From Clavaria fumosa (Eukaryota; Basidiomycota; Agaricomycetes; Agaricales; Clavariaceae), in assembly GCA_951802425.1 (NCBI GenBank), contig OX637797.1:2976001-3040000 (forward strand): a stretch of DNA of 64,000 bases, given 5' to 3'. The translations under genes and the position numbers were made by a program. A model generated the notes under the pieces. That model did no database searches, had not been told where the DNA came from, and saw only the letters and a list, made by a program, of their open reading frames with translations. Of the stretch, positions 22,149-34,200 are shown piece by piece (position 1 is the stretch's first letter; the number at the start of each line of letters is the position of its first letter).

Positions 22149-22785
22149 ACGCGCGAGCATCTGTTCTCGCTCGTTGCAACGGCGGAGGAAGAACTCAATA
22201 GTCCCCCAAGACATTTAGGCTTGGAGGATGGCTACGGAGAGGTCCCTGGCACGTCGTCCATATGGTCATTGGCACAAAAGGAGGGTCCCTGCCTTGCTAG
22301 ACTACTAGAGTGTCTCTTGACGAGATCACCGTCATGCCCATACCTTGAAGTAAGTTACGTGTCACATTACCCAGTGAAACTTTTTTATATACAGGAAGAT
22401 TATGCGACGTGCATCCCAGAAATGACAGTGAAAGGACATGATACGCAGAATGAAAAGTTCTATGAAACGCATCTTAGTACACGGGGGCCCCAATGAATTT
22501 TGGGAGGTCCGGCTTGATGGCATACGCAAACGTCGGCGTGGCCATAGCGATGAGAACTGAGACATAGCGATGAGAACTGAGAAAACGTGAGAGAGAAAAA
22601 CTGTCGTAAAGCCGAGACTCGCATTGCATAGCGGCAGCTCGTTCGTGGAGGTGTATATTCTTCTCATTTCGGCCCTTCAAGCCACTTCGGCAGCGCCGAC
22701 GCTCGAGCACGTCAAGAGCTGCCGCGTCTCGATCTGGCCAGGGTAAAACCACGCGCAGAGCGCCTAGCACGGGGGGGGGGGGTCC
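22149..22785. other. Convergent intergenic region with simple repeats
   Basis: This lies between tafazzin and the antiporter. It holds a 20-bp direct tandem repeat (CATAGCGATGAGAACTGAGA at 22543-22562 and 22563-22582) and a run of twelve G at 22771-22782 beside the antiporter stop. No gene is recognised. Confidence 0.6.
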
Positions 22786-24774
22786 TCAGCAAACAGCGGG
22801 TGCGGGCGGCAACAAAGCAAAAAAAAAGCTCACGATCATCAAATAGAACGCGACGAGCGCGAGCCCCTCGGCCCAGTTCGTCTTCGCGTCCGCGGTGACG
22901 TAGTTGACGAGGAAGCAGGCGCCCACCAGCAGCGTGACTTCGAAGAGGTCTGTCAAGCGGGAGAGACGGCGTTGAGAAACGGCTCGGAGCATAACGCTCT
23001 GGCGTGCGCACCGAAGAGCAGGCTCATTGGCTTGCTGGTCCACCAGCCGAGGAGCACGAGGAACGGCATCCAGAAGAGCGTGAACTGGATGCTCAGGTCG
23101 ATTGCGCGGCCCTTCGCGATCGTCGCGGGCGGACCGCTCGTCCCAAAGATCGTGCGCATCAGGCACCGTATGTAGTTCACAACGGCGATGGCACCGTCTG
23201 AGGAGAAGGAGACAAGGGGCAGCACGACTATGCCGAACCATCTGTAGAAAGCAAAGGAGAAGCGTAGATTTTAATCAGCGGTCGAGGCGAGGATACTGGG
23301 TCATAGGAACCCTCACTCGTCGCTGACCAGTCTCTCCGTCCGGACAATTTCGAGGGTGTCAACCAACTGGGAGATATGCGTCGTTCAGGCGCCTCAGACA
23401 ACGTTAGAAGCGAAAAAGACACACCCATTCGGCTGTTGCGGCCGTGATGCCAACGGTGATGGCCAACATGAGGAGACAAGCCCAGGGGTTCAGTTCGGGC
23501 TCCTCGTTCCGGAGACGAAGCTCTTCGCGCTTCAGTCCGTGGGGGAGAAGCTCCTCTACGGCGTCGTAATCTCCCGGAGGGTGATGCAGGAAGATGCGTG
23601 ATCCAATGTAGCTGCCAACAAACATCAGACAAACGCACGGGTAAAAGGCAGTCAAATGCAGACAACGTACGCGAAGAGGAGAATGACCGCCAGGCCTCGA
23701 CTGAGCTTCAGAAACAGACCGCGAGTCGCGTCTGAGACCAAGGGGTTAGTATTGCTGACACCGGTAGGTCCTTGGTCAAGGGCTGCGAAGAACGCCGCAG
23801 GAAGAAGAACACCCATCACTCTGGAGGCAGACAGTGTTATTTGTGCGAAAGAAAGAGTGATCAAGCTAGACTGACCCTAATGTAAGAAGAGTGTGATTCA
23901 GCTCCGTTTTATGCGGGTGAAGGTCTTGTTCCCATATTCGAGCACCACCGATGATGAAGGCAATCCCTGGTATTAGGAGGAGATGCAGTACAACAACACC
24001 TAACAGGAACGTCAGTTTGACCAGAAGCTGAAATAGTACATGCCAATACCAACCGATGATGGTGCATTGCAACAGCTTCAGCCTATGACCGATGTGAACG
24101 GTCTGGAAGGAGAGTCCTGAGACAGCACTCACTCGCATTTCAACAGCAGGATGATGGCAAGCGCGGCTTCTATCGTGCTGAGGCAATGACGTGCCATTCA
24201 GTTCGCGAAAGCAATCAATGACGAGAAGCCATACTTGTTGAGCGTGATGACCACCAAGTCGCCCACGTCCTTGCCGAGGTAAAAGGCCATTTGCTCTCCG
24301 CCGTACTCAAACAAGTGAGCAAGTGGAACGATAGCCCAGAAAGTAACTAAAATATGTGCAAAAGGATAGTTGTAATCCATCACACAGCGCGACACATGGA
24401 GAGACGTACTCAAAAAATTGAGAACAGATGGCCATTGCGTTTTCAGCTTGGTGAAGTGAATTGCCCAGGCCAAAGGTATGATGATCAAAAGAGCGTTGAG
24501 CCCTGAATGGATCCCGCATCTCAGCGTCTTCGCGTCGAGGGTGTGTAGGGAAGGGCGCAGGTCACGTACACGATGACCTGACAATGTTGATGAGGCTCTC
24601 GGTCCAACCTATTTTCCTTCGTCCCTTCCCTGTGAACCGTTCCCAGAAGGACTGCGAAGGGAGCAGGGCAGGAAGTGTGAAAGACGGCTTTGGATCTGCA
24701 GCCTCCTCGTCCTTGACGGATGATGGCCTCCTCTGCATGAGAGTTTCGCTGCCATTTCCGTTCGGTTCGCTCAT
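22786..24774 (-). CDS. CAX-type cation (Ca2+)/proton antiporter
   Basis: CAX proteins exchange Ca2+ or related cations for protons across the vacuolar membrane with 11 or so membrane segments. The N-terminus is hydrophilic (MSEPNGNGSETLMQRRPSSV). Membrane segments then follow, with FWAIVPLAHLFEYGGEQMAF, LGKDVGDLVVITLN-NTIEAA and LAIILLLKCE, GVVLLHLLLIPGIAFIIGGA and VMGVLLPAAFFAALD. The second half has WFGIVVLPLVSFSSDGAIAV, RAIDLSIQFTLFWMPFLVLL and VTADAKTNWAEGLALVAFYL. The first signature motif reads NNTIE where canonical CAX has GN(A/S)VE, and the second reads SSDGA where canonical has GNAAEH, so it belongs to a divergent subgroup. Exons join in frame from 24774 to the stop at 22786. The cation specificity is inferred from the family only. 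Confidence 0.82.
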
Positions 24775-25219
24775 GACAGAGAAGACAACTTAGCGCTATG
24801 GGAGTTGGGGTATGCTAGGTGTACTGGGTATGCGGGGTAGCAAGGCGGAGAGACAAGCATGCAGGAGACCACGACCTGGTGAGGCGGAACTCCTCGAGGA
24901 TTTAGGTCAACTCAGATGAAGACCGACGAGCCCGTGTCCAGCAACAGCTTCAAGCGCGCTTGGCGTTTACTCGGCGGTTTAGCAGCCGCTTTAGGGCCTG
25001 TTGACACCCAGAATGATCCGGGCGATTCAGGAAACAACCAGGGTAAACGGGACTGAGCGGACCTATACTGAAAAGAGGGTGGACTTTCTTTGCGGCATCA
25101 TGTGGTCCCAACGCGTTAGGCGTGAACCACGGTGAATGAAAACATCGTGCAAAGTGCAACACACTTTATGCTCTGGAGAGAGGGACACATACTACACAAA
25201 AAAATACATTCTAATGTGG
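24775..25219. other. Intergenic region, nothing recognised
   Basis: This lies upstream of the antiporter and downstream of the glycosidase-like gene, both on the minus strand. No gene, RNA or repeat is evident. Confidence 0.5.
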
Positions 25220-26925
25220 TTAACCGTTTCGGAGCTGATCTCTGATTGCGGAGTACAATAACAACACGAAAGCTTGCCCCTCGGGGCTTCCTCCGTCCAA
25301 TGGAGCGTAAAAGGAAAGTGGATCGGTCGTCCCATGGAGCCAGCCATTATCATCGAGGCCTGAGATAATAGCATCAAGCGCTTTCTCAGCAAAAGGGAGG
25401 TATTGGACAGAGCCGTCTATTTTGGCAATCCGATATGCCACGGACGCAAGAAGTGCGGTGGAGGCGCGGTCGGGGAAGCTGTTTCGGGGGTTTGCGTCGA
25501 TGACGTTGAGTAATGTACCGTCCGGTTGCTGTTTGTCCAACAGTCAACAGGATTCGTTTGATCGCGCAATTGGCGATGGTCGTAAAAGACACATTACCTG
25601 GTACGTCATTGCGCCATCGAGGATTTCTCTAATCCAACGCGTCAAGTCGCCTCGTTCTTCGAGGTACGCGCCTGCGTAGTCCGAATGGCGGATGGTTTCG
25701 CGCACCCGTAACATCCCCGCTGCGGCCCAACCATTTCCTGGGACCTTCTGTTAACGGGGCGCGGTGTTGTGACCAAACACTGGTATAACATACCGGTTGC
25801 CCAATGGTTACCGTCAAATGTATCTACATGCCTCCACAACCCACCTTCGTCTCTCAGAGCATCCCGGTACAGCCGACATTGATCATATGCAGTTTTGAGA
25901 AGCCTATGCTTGCCGTCTGAAGGATCGGCTATGGCGTAATATGCGATAAATGGTGGGGCCATGTATATGAAGTCAGACCTACAAAATGCTTTAGAATGTT
26001 GTGCAGCTAATGCAGCTAATGGAATAGAGAAATTCACCATAGCTCAGGAAACTCTGACCTATGCGAGATAGCACCGGACGCCAATCTCGGAGCATCGTTC
26101 AAGAGGTATGACAACTCATTCCTTGCACGGTCGGCATAGTAATAGCTTGACTTGTCAGGTCGAGTCCAGTTGGCCAACAAGACGGCAACGCCGAGACCTG
26201 TACGGGGAAATTTCGTTTCGACTCAACCCTACGCACGATGATTCCAGAAACGCACTAGCTGGATCGCCTGCCGACCCATCATTCCACAGTAGATAAGAGT
26301 CTGGAGGAATTCTATGAAGCGAGAAAGTCGGTGATAACAGGAATAGTTGTTGGAAAACTAACCTTCCTACGATATTCATGACGTCCCCGATATTGTAGCC
26401 TGTGGAGGACTCGGGAGGGGGGAAGGCATGAGGCTCAAAAACAGATAAGTTTGGTGTTGAGTATTCAAGGAGTGCCTCCGTTGCGGTTCCAAGTTCCCAG
26501 CTGCACGACTGGCTGAGTAAAGAATTAACCGCAACAATGGACACGTACGAGTTATAAGATTGGCCTACAACTTCGACGAGTCTGTCGTGGACCTTACCGA
26601 TTTTCCCTTCGAGGGTTACAAACGATTGAGGGGTGGGTGATGAGCGGGTGGTTGTTGAGGATCTCGGAGTGGTTGTTGAGGACCTCGGAGTGGTTGTTGA
26701 GGACCTCGGAGTGGTTGTTGAGGACCTCGGAGTGGTTGTTGAGGATCTCGGAGTGGTGACAGAGGTTGGCGAAGGGGAATTTATAGTGGATGGATGGTAA
26801 GGGTTTCCTGAGTTCGCAGACCCAAGGCGTCTGAGGACGCACTGCTGCCGGGCGGCTTTTGCGCTGACGAGCAGCGACGGCAGCAACGACAGTAAGACCA
26901 AACATTGGCAGATGATCACAGACAT
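25220..26925 (-). CDS. Secreted six-hairpin glycosidase-like protein (GH105/GH88-related)
   Basis: Members of this fold hydrolyse unsaturated sugars from pectin or similar polymers; the substrate here is unknown. The start at 26925 gives a signal peptide (MSVIICQCLVLLSLLPSLLV followed by SAKA). A Thr/Ser/Pro-rich repeat linker comes next, then the (alpha/alpha)6 domain. That domain shows SCSWELGTATEALLEYSTPN, YLLWNDGSAGDPAS, SYLLNDAPRLASGAISHRSE, DFIYMAPPFIAYYAIADPSD and LWRHVDTFDGNHWATG. It then continues with GNGWAAAGMLRVRETIRHSD, DGTLLNVIDANPRNSFPDRA and GGSPEGQAFVLLLYSAIRDQ. Every exon joins in frame. Secretion and the linker suggest an extracellular enzyme, typical of wood- or litter-decay fungi. 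Confidence 0.84.
26648..26752 (-). repeat. 21-bp minisatellite in the glycosidase-like gene
   Basis: Five head-to-tail units of GTGGTTGTTGAGGAYCTCGG plus one base start at 26648, followed by a partial unit. They encode repeats of TTPRSST in the linker after the signal peptide. Confidence 0.95.
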
Positions 26926-28202
26926 TGCAGAGCGTGAGCATGGACGCCCAAGCTCACCAATTTTTTTTGCGACCTCCAATTTCGAAATAGCACTGCCGAG
27001 TGTCGCCAAGTCGAGTTTCAAAGGATAATTAGCACCCAAGGTGTCATATGACCATAGTCAAAAAACGGCTTGTCGGTTAGTCGGATTGGGTGATGGCTGG
27101 CGTGCTGTTGTTATTCATTCTTGAGAATGACTGCACCTTCGACCTTCGCAATGGAGAAATAGGAATGATTTCATCATATTCAAGTTGACTCTGCCAGTCT
27201 CAGGACTCGATATGCACGGATACGCGGGTGTGTTCGGCCACTCGTTTGTGAGCTACAGACACGGGTTGTTCCATGAGATGAGAGGAAAGTGGTAAATGCG
27301 TGGATGTTGATAATCACCAGCATGAGGGGAGGGTCGCGTTGGCGGTAAGTTGTGGTGAGAACATGATAACCGTATTGATGAGACAACACATTCTCACCCA
27401 CCCCCCAAGGCTCCCACCCTCACGGCTCCCACTGGCAAACATCGGACCCTGATAATGTTACCCACTCGATCAACTCATCGATGACGAGTGCGGGTGCCAG
27501 GTGCCTCTCCCTTAGCTTTGCCTCATCTTCGTTTTGGTCAAAGGGTCCGTCAAGTGCATCATAAGGAACATTGTATCCATGTCTATCATTGACCAGTTAC
27601 TCGCGCTGAGTCGCTGACCACTCAGTCGGCATCTGCAATTTCCTATCTCAAATTCTGCCTGAAACTCTAGGAAAACCTGGGGTTGACTTTGGAGAAGACG
27701 TCCAGTTCTTACTTTGGAGAAAAATATTGTATTAGTTGAAAAAAATAACATCACCTGCCGACTGAGTGGTTGATGCTGGGTTGATGATAATATGAGTCGC
27801 GGTCTGGCAAGTCCACGGCGGCGCGAGTGTAACTTTTGACTAGATTGTCATGAACGTCTGTATGAGCGATTGACCCTGCTGCTTTTGACAAACGTCTTCC
27901 TCGTCATTGCTGCAAAGCAATCCGCTAAGAAATCAAAGGCTGGTTGGAATAAGACAATGGAGGGAATTCCTGGATGAGAAGATTGCAGCCATTGGCAGGC
28001 AGAGTGTGCTCCCATTCATATACGTGCTGCACAGAGGCACGCAACATCCCTAAGAGTAAGAGCTGTTGCTTGACAACTCTTCAGTAAATTGTCAGATTGC
28101 CGTATTTGGCCAAACAGCCTGACATAAGCCAGGCTACTCGTTCATTTGTGAGCCACTCTCCTCCACGGCGTTGTATTCGACTGCAGCGCAAGGGTTCGGA
28201 CT
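26926..28202. other. Divergent intergenic region of about 1.3 kb
   Basis: This lies between the glycosidase-like gene and THO2, both reading outward, so it must hold both promoters. Apart from the inverted-repeat element at 27617-27770, I see no gene. Short frames near 27180-27401 and 27512-27754 have no family resemblance. Confidence 0.5.
27617..27770. mobile_element. Possible short inverted-repeat element, 154 bp
   Basis: ACCACTCAGTCGGCA at 27617-27631 is repeated exactly in inverse orientation at 27756-27770. The 124 bases between are non-coding and contain a repeated ACTTTGGAGA. The size and perfect ends fit a MITE. No convincing target duplication flanks it, so another origin of the inverted repeat is possible. 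Confidence 0.45.
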
Positions 28203-31200
28203 ATGAACGTCGTGGCGAGCGTGCAACACTGCGTTTCCATATGGTCTCAAGGCGGAGAGTCAAAGTGGTTTGTCGTTTGTCCATTCATTCATATCGAACG
28301 CAAACCTCATCAAGTGTCGTCTCAGTCGCAACATCCTTACAGCTCCCCACTGCAATCCCACTGATCCAGATTGTGCTGGCATCCTGACAACAGCCTATCA
28401 TACCCTTCTATGTGCTGTACTCTCTTCGTGGACGCCCAAGCACCCTCTTGCGCTGAAAGCGTTTACGACATTTGTGCATTCGGTCCTCGATGGACTCCCT
28501 TCTTCTTCGACACCTACAAACAAGGCTGCTTCCCCCAAAGCCATCCATTTCGGAGAACTTCTTGTGGACTTGATTTGGTCCATCGACGCGGAATTAGAGG
28601 AGATACTGGGCGACGCCAAAGTCGCGCTGTCACAGTGCGCCGAGCAGAACAAGGCGAAGGAAGGCAAGGAAAACGATCGCGTGCTTCTACTTACAAACGT
28701 GACGAAAGCAAAGCAAAATGCTGATGCAGACAAAGAGACTCTCGTTGGGCTGGTCAAGCAATTTTTGGTCTGTGGTGTGTTTGTCTGGTGTGTGCGCCTC
28801 TCTCAATCGCGAGCAGGCTTCTGGAATCCTGGATCCATTTGTCTGCCGTGAACGCCTAGATTTGGGGCTGGTTGCAGGTGCAGGTCTAATCTCAGACAAA
28901 ACTGCGTTTGACAAGAAGGAGATCAGAACTCGAACGGGCCTATTGTACGCTCTTTTCACCTCCGATTGACCGAACGACTCCAACCATCGAAAATGCAGCT
29001 ACAAACAAAACAAATTCAATCTCCTGCGTGAACAATCAGAAGGCTACTCGAAACTAACCGCCGAACTCACGAGTAGTCTTGGGCCTCCTCATTCTCCTGC
29101 AACCGGCCGTCCAACAGAGTCTTACCCAGCTATCGAGGAGCGAGCGCGCGCCGTTTGGGAGAAGGTCATCAGTCTGATAGGCTTCTTTGACCTAGATCCA
29201 AACCGCGCCTTGGACATTATCCTGGACGTGCTCTCGGTCCATTTAACAACGCATCATGCTTTCTTTCTCTCCCTTCTTTCTTTCTCTCCCTGGGCGGGAG
29301 GATGTATCAGGGTGTTGCGGAGCAATGAACCCATGGAGGTCGACAAGACGGAGTCGCATGGGTTATATAAGCATAAGTCTCTCGACGAAATTCTTGTCAT
29401 GACACAATCTAGGACCAGGGAGAAAGAAATCGCCTCTGTACCGTCACAGCGCATGAATAACGGAGTCCTTGCCCAAGTCCTGGGATTCAAATTTACTTAC
29501 TACCAGGTATGTTGGACTCACTTTCTTTGTGACGTAGCTTGCTCAGATCCCCATCAAGTCATCTGATGTGGTCGAACCCGTTCCCAAAAATCTATACCTT
29601 ACCGCCGCCCTCTTGATACGTGAAGGATTTATCGCTTTGGAAGATCTATACCCTCACGTTCGTGCTTCAATATTCAATGTTGGCCTCTGAAACTAATATT
29701 TCTATTTGCTAGCTCTCGCCAACAGACGAAGACACCGATAAAGTACGGAAGGCCTACCTTGAGAAGGTACAGACGAGGATATCAGAAGCCAAGTCCAGCC
29801 AGCTTGCCATGGCAGCTCCCTTAGAATCGTCGTCCTCGTCAAGAACAAAACCCACTCCGCCCTCCGTGGATACTAAGAAGTCCCAGGAAGTCAAAGACAT
29901 TACCTGTCAAAAAATTGGACTTCTCATCGCCCTGCTTTCCGTTGGTGCCTTGCGACCTGCTATCACGATATTGACCAAGTTTCCTTGGACCGTTGATGCC
30001 AACCCCGAAATCGCAGACCTCCTTATCCGTGTGCTCAAACATTCAATTTCGGGTCTGTATGACTCAACTTTTGTGAACAAAGAGCGAAATCCAAGTTTCA
30101 CTCTGCCCAAGCCAAGATTCGGTGCCAACCGCACAAGTGCTCCACCTCCTCGGAAACCGGTTCTAACGCTCTGGGCTCCCTCCCCGCCGAGCACCGCGAC
30201 GACAGACTTTGTGTTCTTCTTCCCGGATTGGACCGAGTGGGTTCCCGTGTGTACCGATCTTGAGGATGTGGTGGACGTTGTCGAACCTTTGCTGAAGTTT
30301 GTGGGCCTGCATGTTCATCGGGACACGGTGTTCTTGACGAAGTTTCTGCGGCTGGGCAAGCATCATTTGATGACCACGGTGATTATCTTCGTGTCATTTG
30401 CCCTGGCGACATCATTAATCCAGGTGTAGATGCTCTTCGACCCTGTGACGAAAAGGCCAATTGAGGAACCCAATCCCGGAAACCCTATTCGAGTTTTTTG
30501 GTTTAGGATACTCCGCCTCTATCTTCTTCCAGCCCTGTCGCTCATCCGCGGCAATGCGGTGTGCACAGTTGAAATATGGAACATAATACGGCAATACGAG
30601 ACTACTGCGCGATGGCGCCTCTACGGCGAGTGGCACACGTCGCTCTACAAGTCTCATCCGGAGCTTCAAATCCGCAAAGTTCAAGCCGAGCGAGAATCGA
30701 AGGGCATCCTACGTCGACTGTCAAATAACACCACCGACGCGCTGTCGGGTACTGTCGCCAAGCTAGCGCATTCCAACCCGTGCATTTTTTTCAGGAACGC
30801 TGTGAATCAGATCATGGCGTACGACAACCTCGCTGGAGTGGTAATCCAGGCATTGAGATACGTCACAAACATGGGGTTCGACGTGCTTGTTTTCATAATC
30901 CTGGACGCATTTGCGAATCCGAATAAAGAGAGGGTGAAAGAGGATGGTGTCAATATCTCGGATTGGTTGCAAAGTGGGCTTCTCGTGCCGCGCTGACTGA
31001 ATTTCTGCTGACATTGCTCCAGGTCTCGCTTCCTTTACGGGCATGCTCTTCCGCCGGTACAGCGCTGATTTAACGCCGGTCCTCAAATACATCGTGCATC
31101 AGCTATTTAACGGCCAGTTTACGGAGATTGTCGTTCTCCGTGAACTTATATGGAAGATGGCTGGCATTGAACCCCTGCCCAATCTGTCGGACTCGCAGGT

Positions 31201-34200
31201 TTTGGCTATGGCTGGTGGGCCCGCGTTGAGGATTGAAGCCGTCGCATCCATCACACGAGGAGCGAGGCTTGATCCAGGGGATGCTGTCCTCAAAGGTCCC
31301 CAAAGACTAGGGAGGACCTTATTGGATTCTAACCTTGCCTTACCGCTACTCGTCCAGGTTGCACAACAACGGCAGTCGTGCGTCTATAAGGCACCAGATG
31401 CTCATCTCAAGTCATTGGCAAGCTTATACGATATGGTGTGTCTCGTGCTCCTTTCGAATGACCTACGCCTAGCATTAAACACCTCCGTGATCAGACGCAT
31501 GGTGTCTTGCTCCAATACCTGGAATTACTGACATCCCCCCAAGTCATTTCTCCCGAATCTTATGCCGAGAAATGTGTACCCTCCCTTGCCGAGCTTGGAG
31601 AGAAATATGGTATATCTGCTCCCATATGCATGCAGATCATTCGACCCATGCTGAATGCTGCATTATTGGTTTGTCTCGGTAGTCGCTGTATTACGTTGAA
31701 TTATCTACTGACCTCGCTCACATGTTAGGCGGCGGCTCTCGCGATGCAAGAGCAAGATCGTCTGGCTAGTGTTGAAGCAGAAAAACGTCTCAAGGCAGCC
31801 TTGACCGCAAAACGGGAGCCAAGCTCCGGTGGTTCTCGTATGACTTCACCAAGCGCCATGGTAGTTGAAGGGACAGCCGAGTCAAAGTCAACCCCTTTGG
31901 AAAATGGCCTGGCTGATGAAGGAGGCGTCGAAACAGATCCGCCGGCCCCCTCCGTGTTGCCACAACATCAAGAGGTGACTGCCTTCTCTGGAGCTATGGA
32001 TGCATTTTCTTGAACAATCCTTTGTCAGAGTCCTTGGCTATCTGAGCTGTCAAAATTGTTTCCTGATATCAAGAAGATCGCGCCCGAAGGCGCCTATGAG
32101 ATCATCGGGTAAGCTATGTACCTCTCCAATACCCCACAATCGCGCTGAGTTTTCTAGGCCGGGCTTCTATGTTACTTTCTGGCAGCTTTCGACGTATGAT
32201 CTCTCGCCTCCCGCTGCAAGATACGATGAGGAAGGGGCTGCTCTTCGAGCCTTGAGTCGGCAGGAAGATTCCAAGTACATCACAGCCGATCGTTCCTCTG
32301 ACCGGATGAAACGTCCAACCGCTAGCATTCATCGTGCGCGGCGAGACCGGTACAACCTCTTTGTCAACACCTTAGCGCAAGAATTCAAGGAACAGACCAC
32401 TTCCCGCGTGTTCACGATGAAGCGTTTGGCGCGAGAGAAACTGCACTGGTTCGCCCACTGTAGGTCGCTGAGGTTTTGCACGGTGTAATTCTCCACTCAC
32501 CTTTCTCGAAGGCCCGAAAGGCACATCTCTTGCTCCTGCGTTCATAGAATATTGCATCCAACCTCGGTGTATCCTTTCTCCGATGGACGCCGATTTTTGC
32601 GCACAATTCATTAAGGTGCTTCAGACGCAAGGAACCCCAGGTTTTCCTACCCTGACCGTCTATGACAAGGCCAGTCTCCGCCTCTCACCTTCCCCTCTAG
32701 CGCTGACGTCGCTACAGTTACTCTCGGAACATGTCAAAGTTCTCATATTCTCATGTAGCGAATATGAGGCTCGCAATTACGGTTCGCCCAAACCTATCAA
32801 TCTATTAGCCTCTCTTATCAACTCTCTCGTGTCTCTAGGCCGTTTTTTGCTGGGTATCCTGACGGATATGTGGAAATGGCATCAGGACGAGAGCGTATGG
32901 AATCAAGACAACCGAACCAAGAGCGGCGGGAAATCGGTTGTACTCCCTGGTATGCAAAAGCGATTTTCCTATATGGGTAGCGTGCAGCAGAGTATCCAGC
33001 AAGATGACCTCATCGCATGGGCTGGTTTCAAGACGGTGTTACGAAAATGGCACCGCAAACTAATGAAGGTGAGAATCGATATGCTTAACCTTAAACGCAG
33101 AACCATAACCCACACTGCAACGTTGCATAGTGTTTTCTGGATTGCATTCAAACTGGAGAATTCATGCACGTTTATAATACCATCATCGTTATGAAAGAAA
33201 TACTTCCCGTATTTCCGTTGACTGCTGTGGTCGAGACTGGCCCACAACTCGATCGAGCCATCCAGGAGTGTTTGGAAACCGAAGAACGAGGAGACCTTAA
33301 AATATTGATGAGAGCGTGAGTTTTCTCTTATTGTCTGCAAGACAAAATTGATGCGAATCGTCTCATCTAGTTATGCTGCAAGCTTGAAGAAACGAGAACC
33401 ACTCTGGGCTGCACCCAAAGCAGTCGCAGTTAAGGTGAGTCGATACAATGCGTCTCGCCATTGTCTACTGACCGTGATGATTGAAAGCTCGCCGGACCAG
33501 CACCGTCTCCTAGGCAATCTACTCCCTCAGGCCCCGCTGAGAAACCACGCACGGCTGCAGCGGTTTCGGGTGATGGGATCACCGCCTCTGCAACTCGCTC
33601 TAACACGCCAACTGTGGCTCCAATGGCTCCTCGCGCTCAAGTATCTGTTTCCAATAACCCCGTAGCTGACAAGCCCACGAACGGTTTGTCAACGGCGAAA
33701 TTTGCGATGAACAGGTATGCTGCGATATTTGGAGGCAAAAGTCTCACGTATTGACGGGTTTACACCGCCCAGTGTCCCTCGCCCAGAGGTTGTGAAAAGG
33801 ATCAGACCCGACACCAGAAACGCCGACCTACCAAGAGTACCCATGGACGGAGTTGCTCAACCCACTTCAGACAAAATGGAGGTCGATATCCCAATTGCGC
33901 AACCTAAAGCTTTGGTTGCAGGCCCGCCAGTCATGCCATCGGTTACGGGCTCGACCGGCTCCCGCACTGCTTCACCGGCTCTCCCGAACAACGTCGCCTC
34001 TAACAGTAACAGAGATCCTCCCCGAGGTTCTGATGCTCCCGCCTCGAACATCTCAAGTCCGCAATTAGCCCCTCAGCGGAGTAACCGCACCCTGGATGAG
34101 CGTAATTCGCGGGTCGACGCTATGCCACCTCCTTCTGCTCCAAGCCAGACAATCTCGGCGCAGGAGCTTCGGGAAACGGCTAAGCAAACCATTGGCCACC

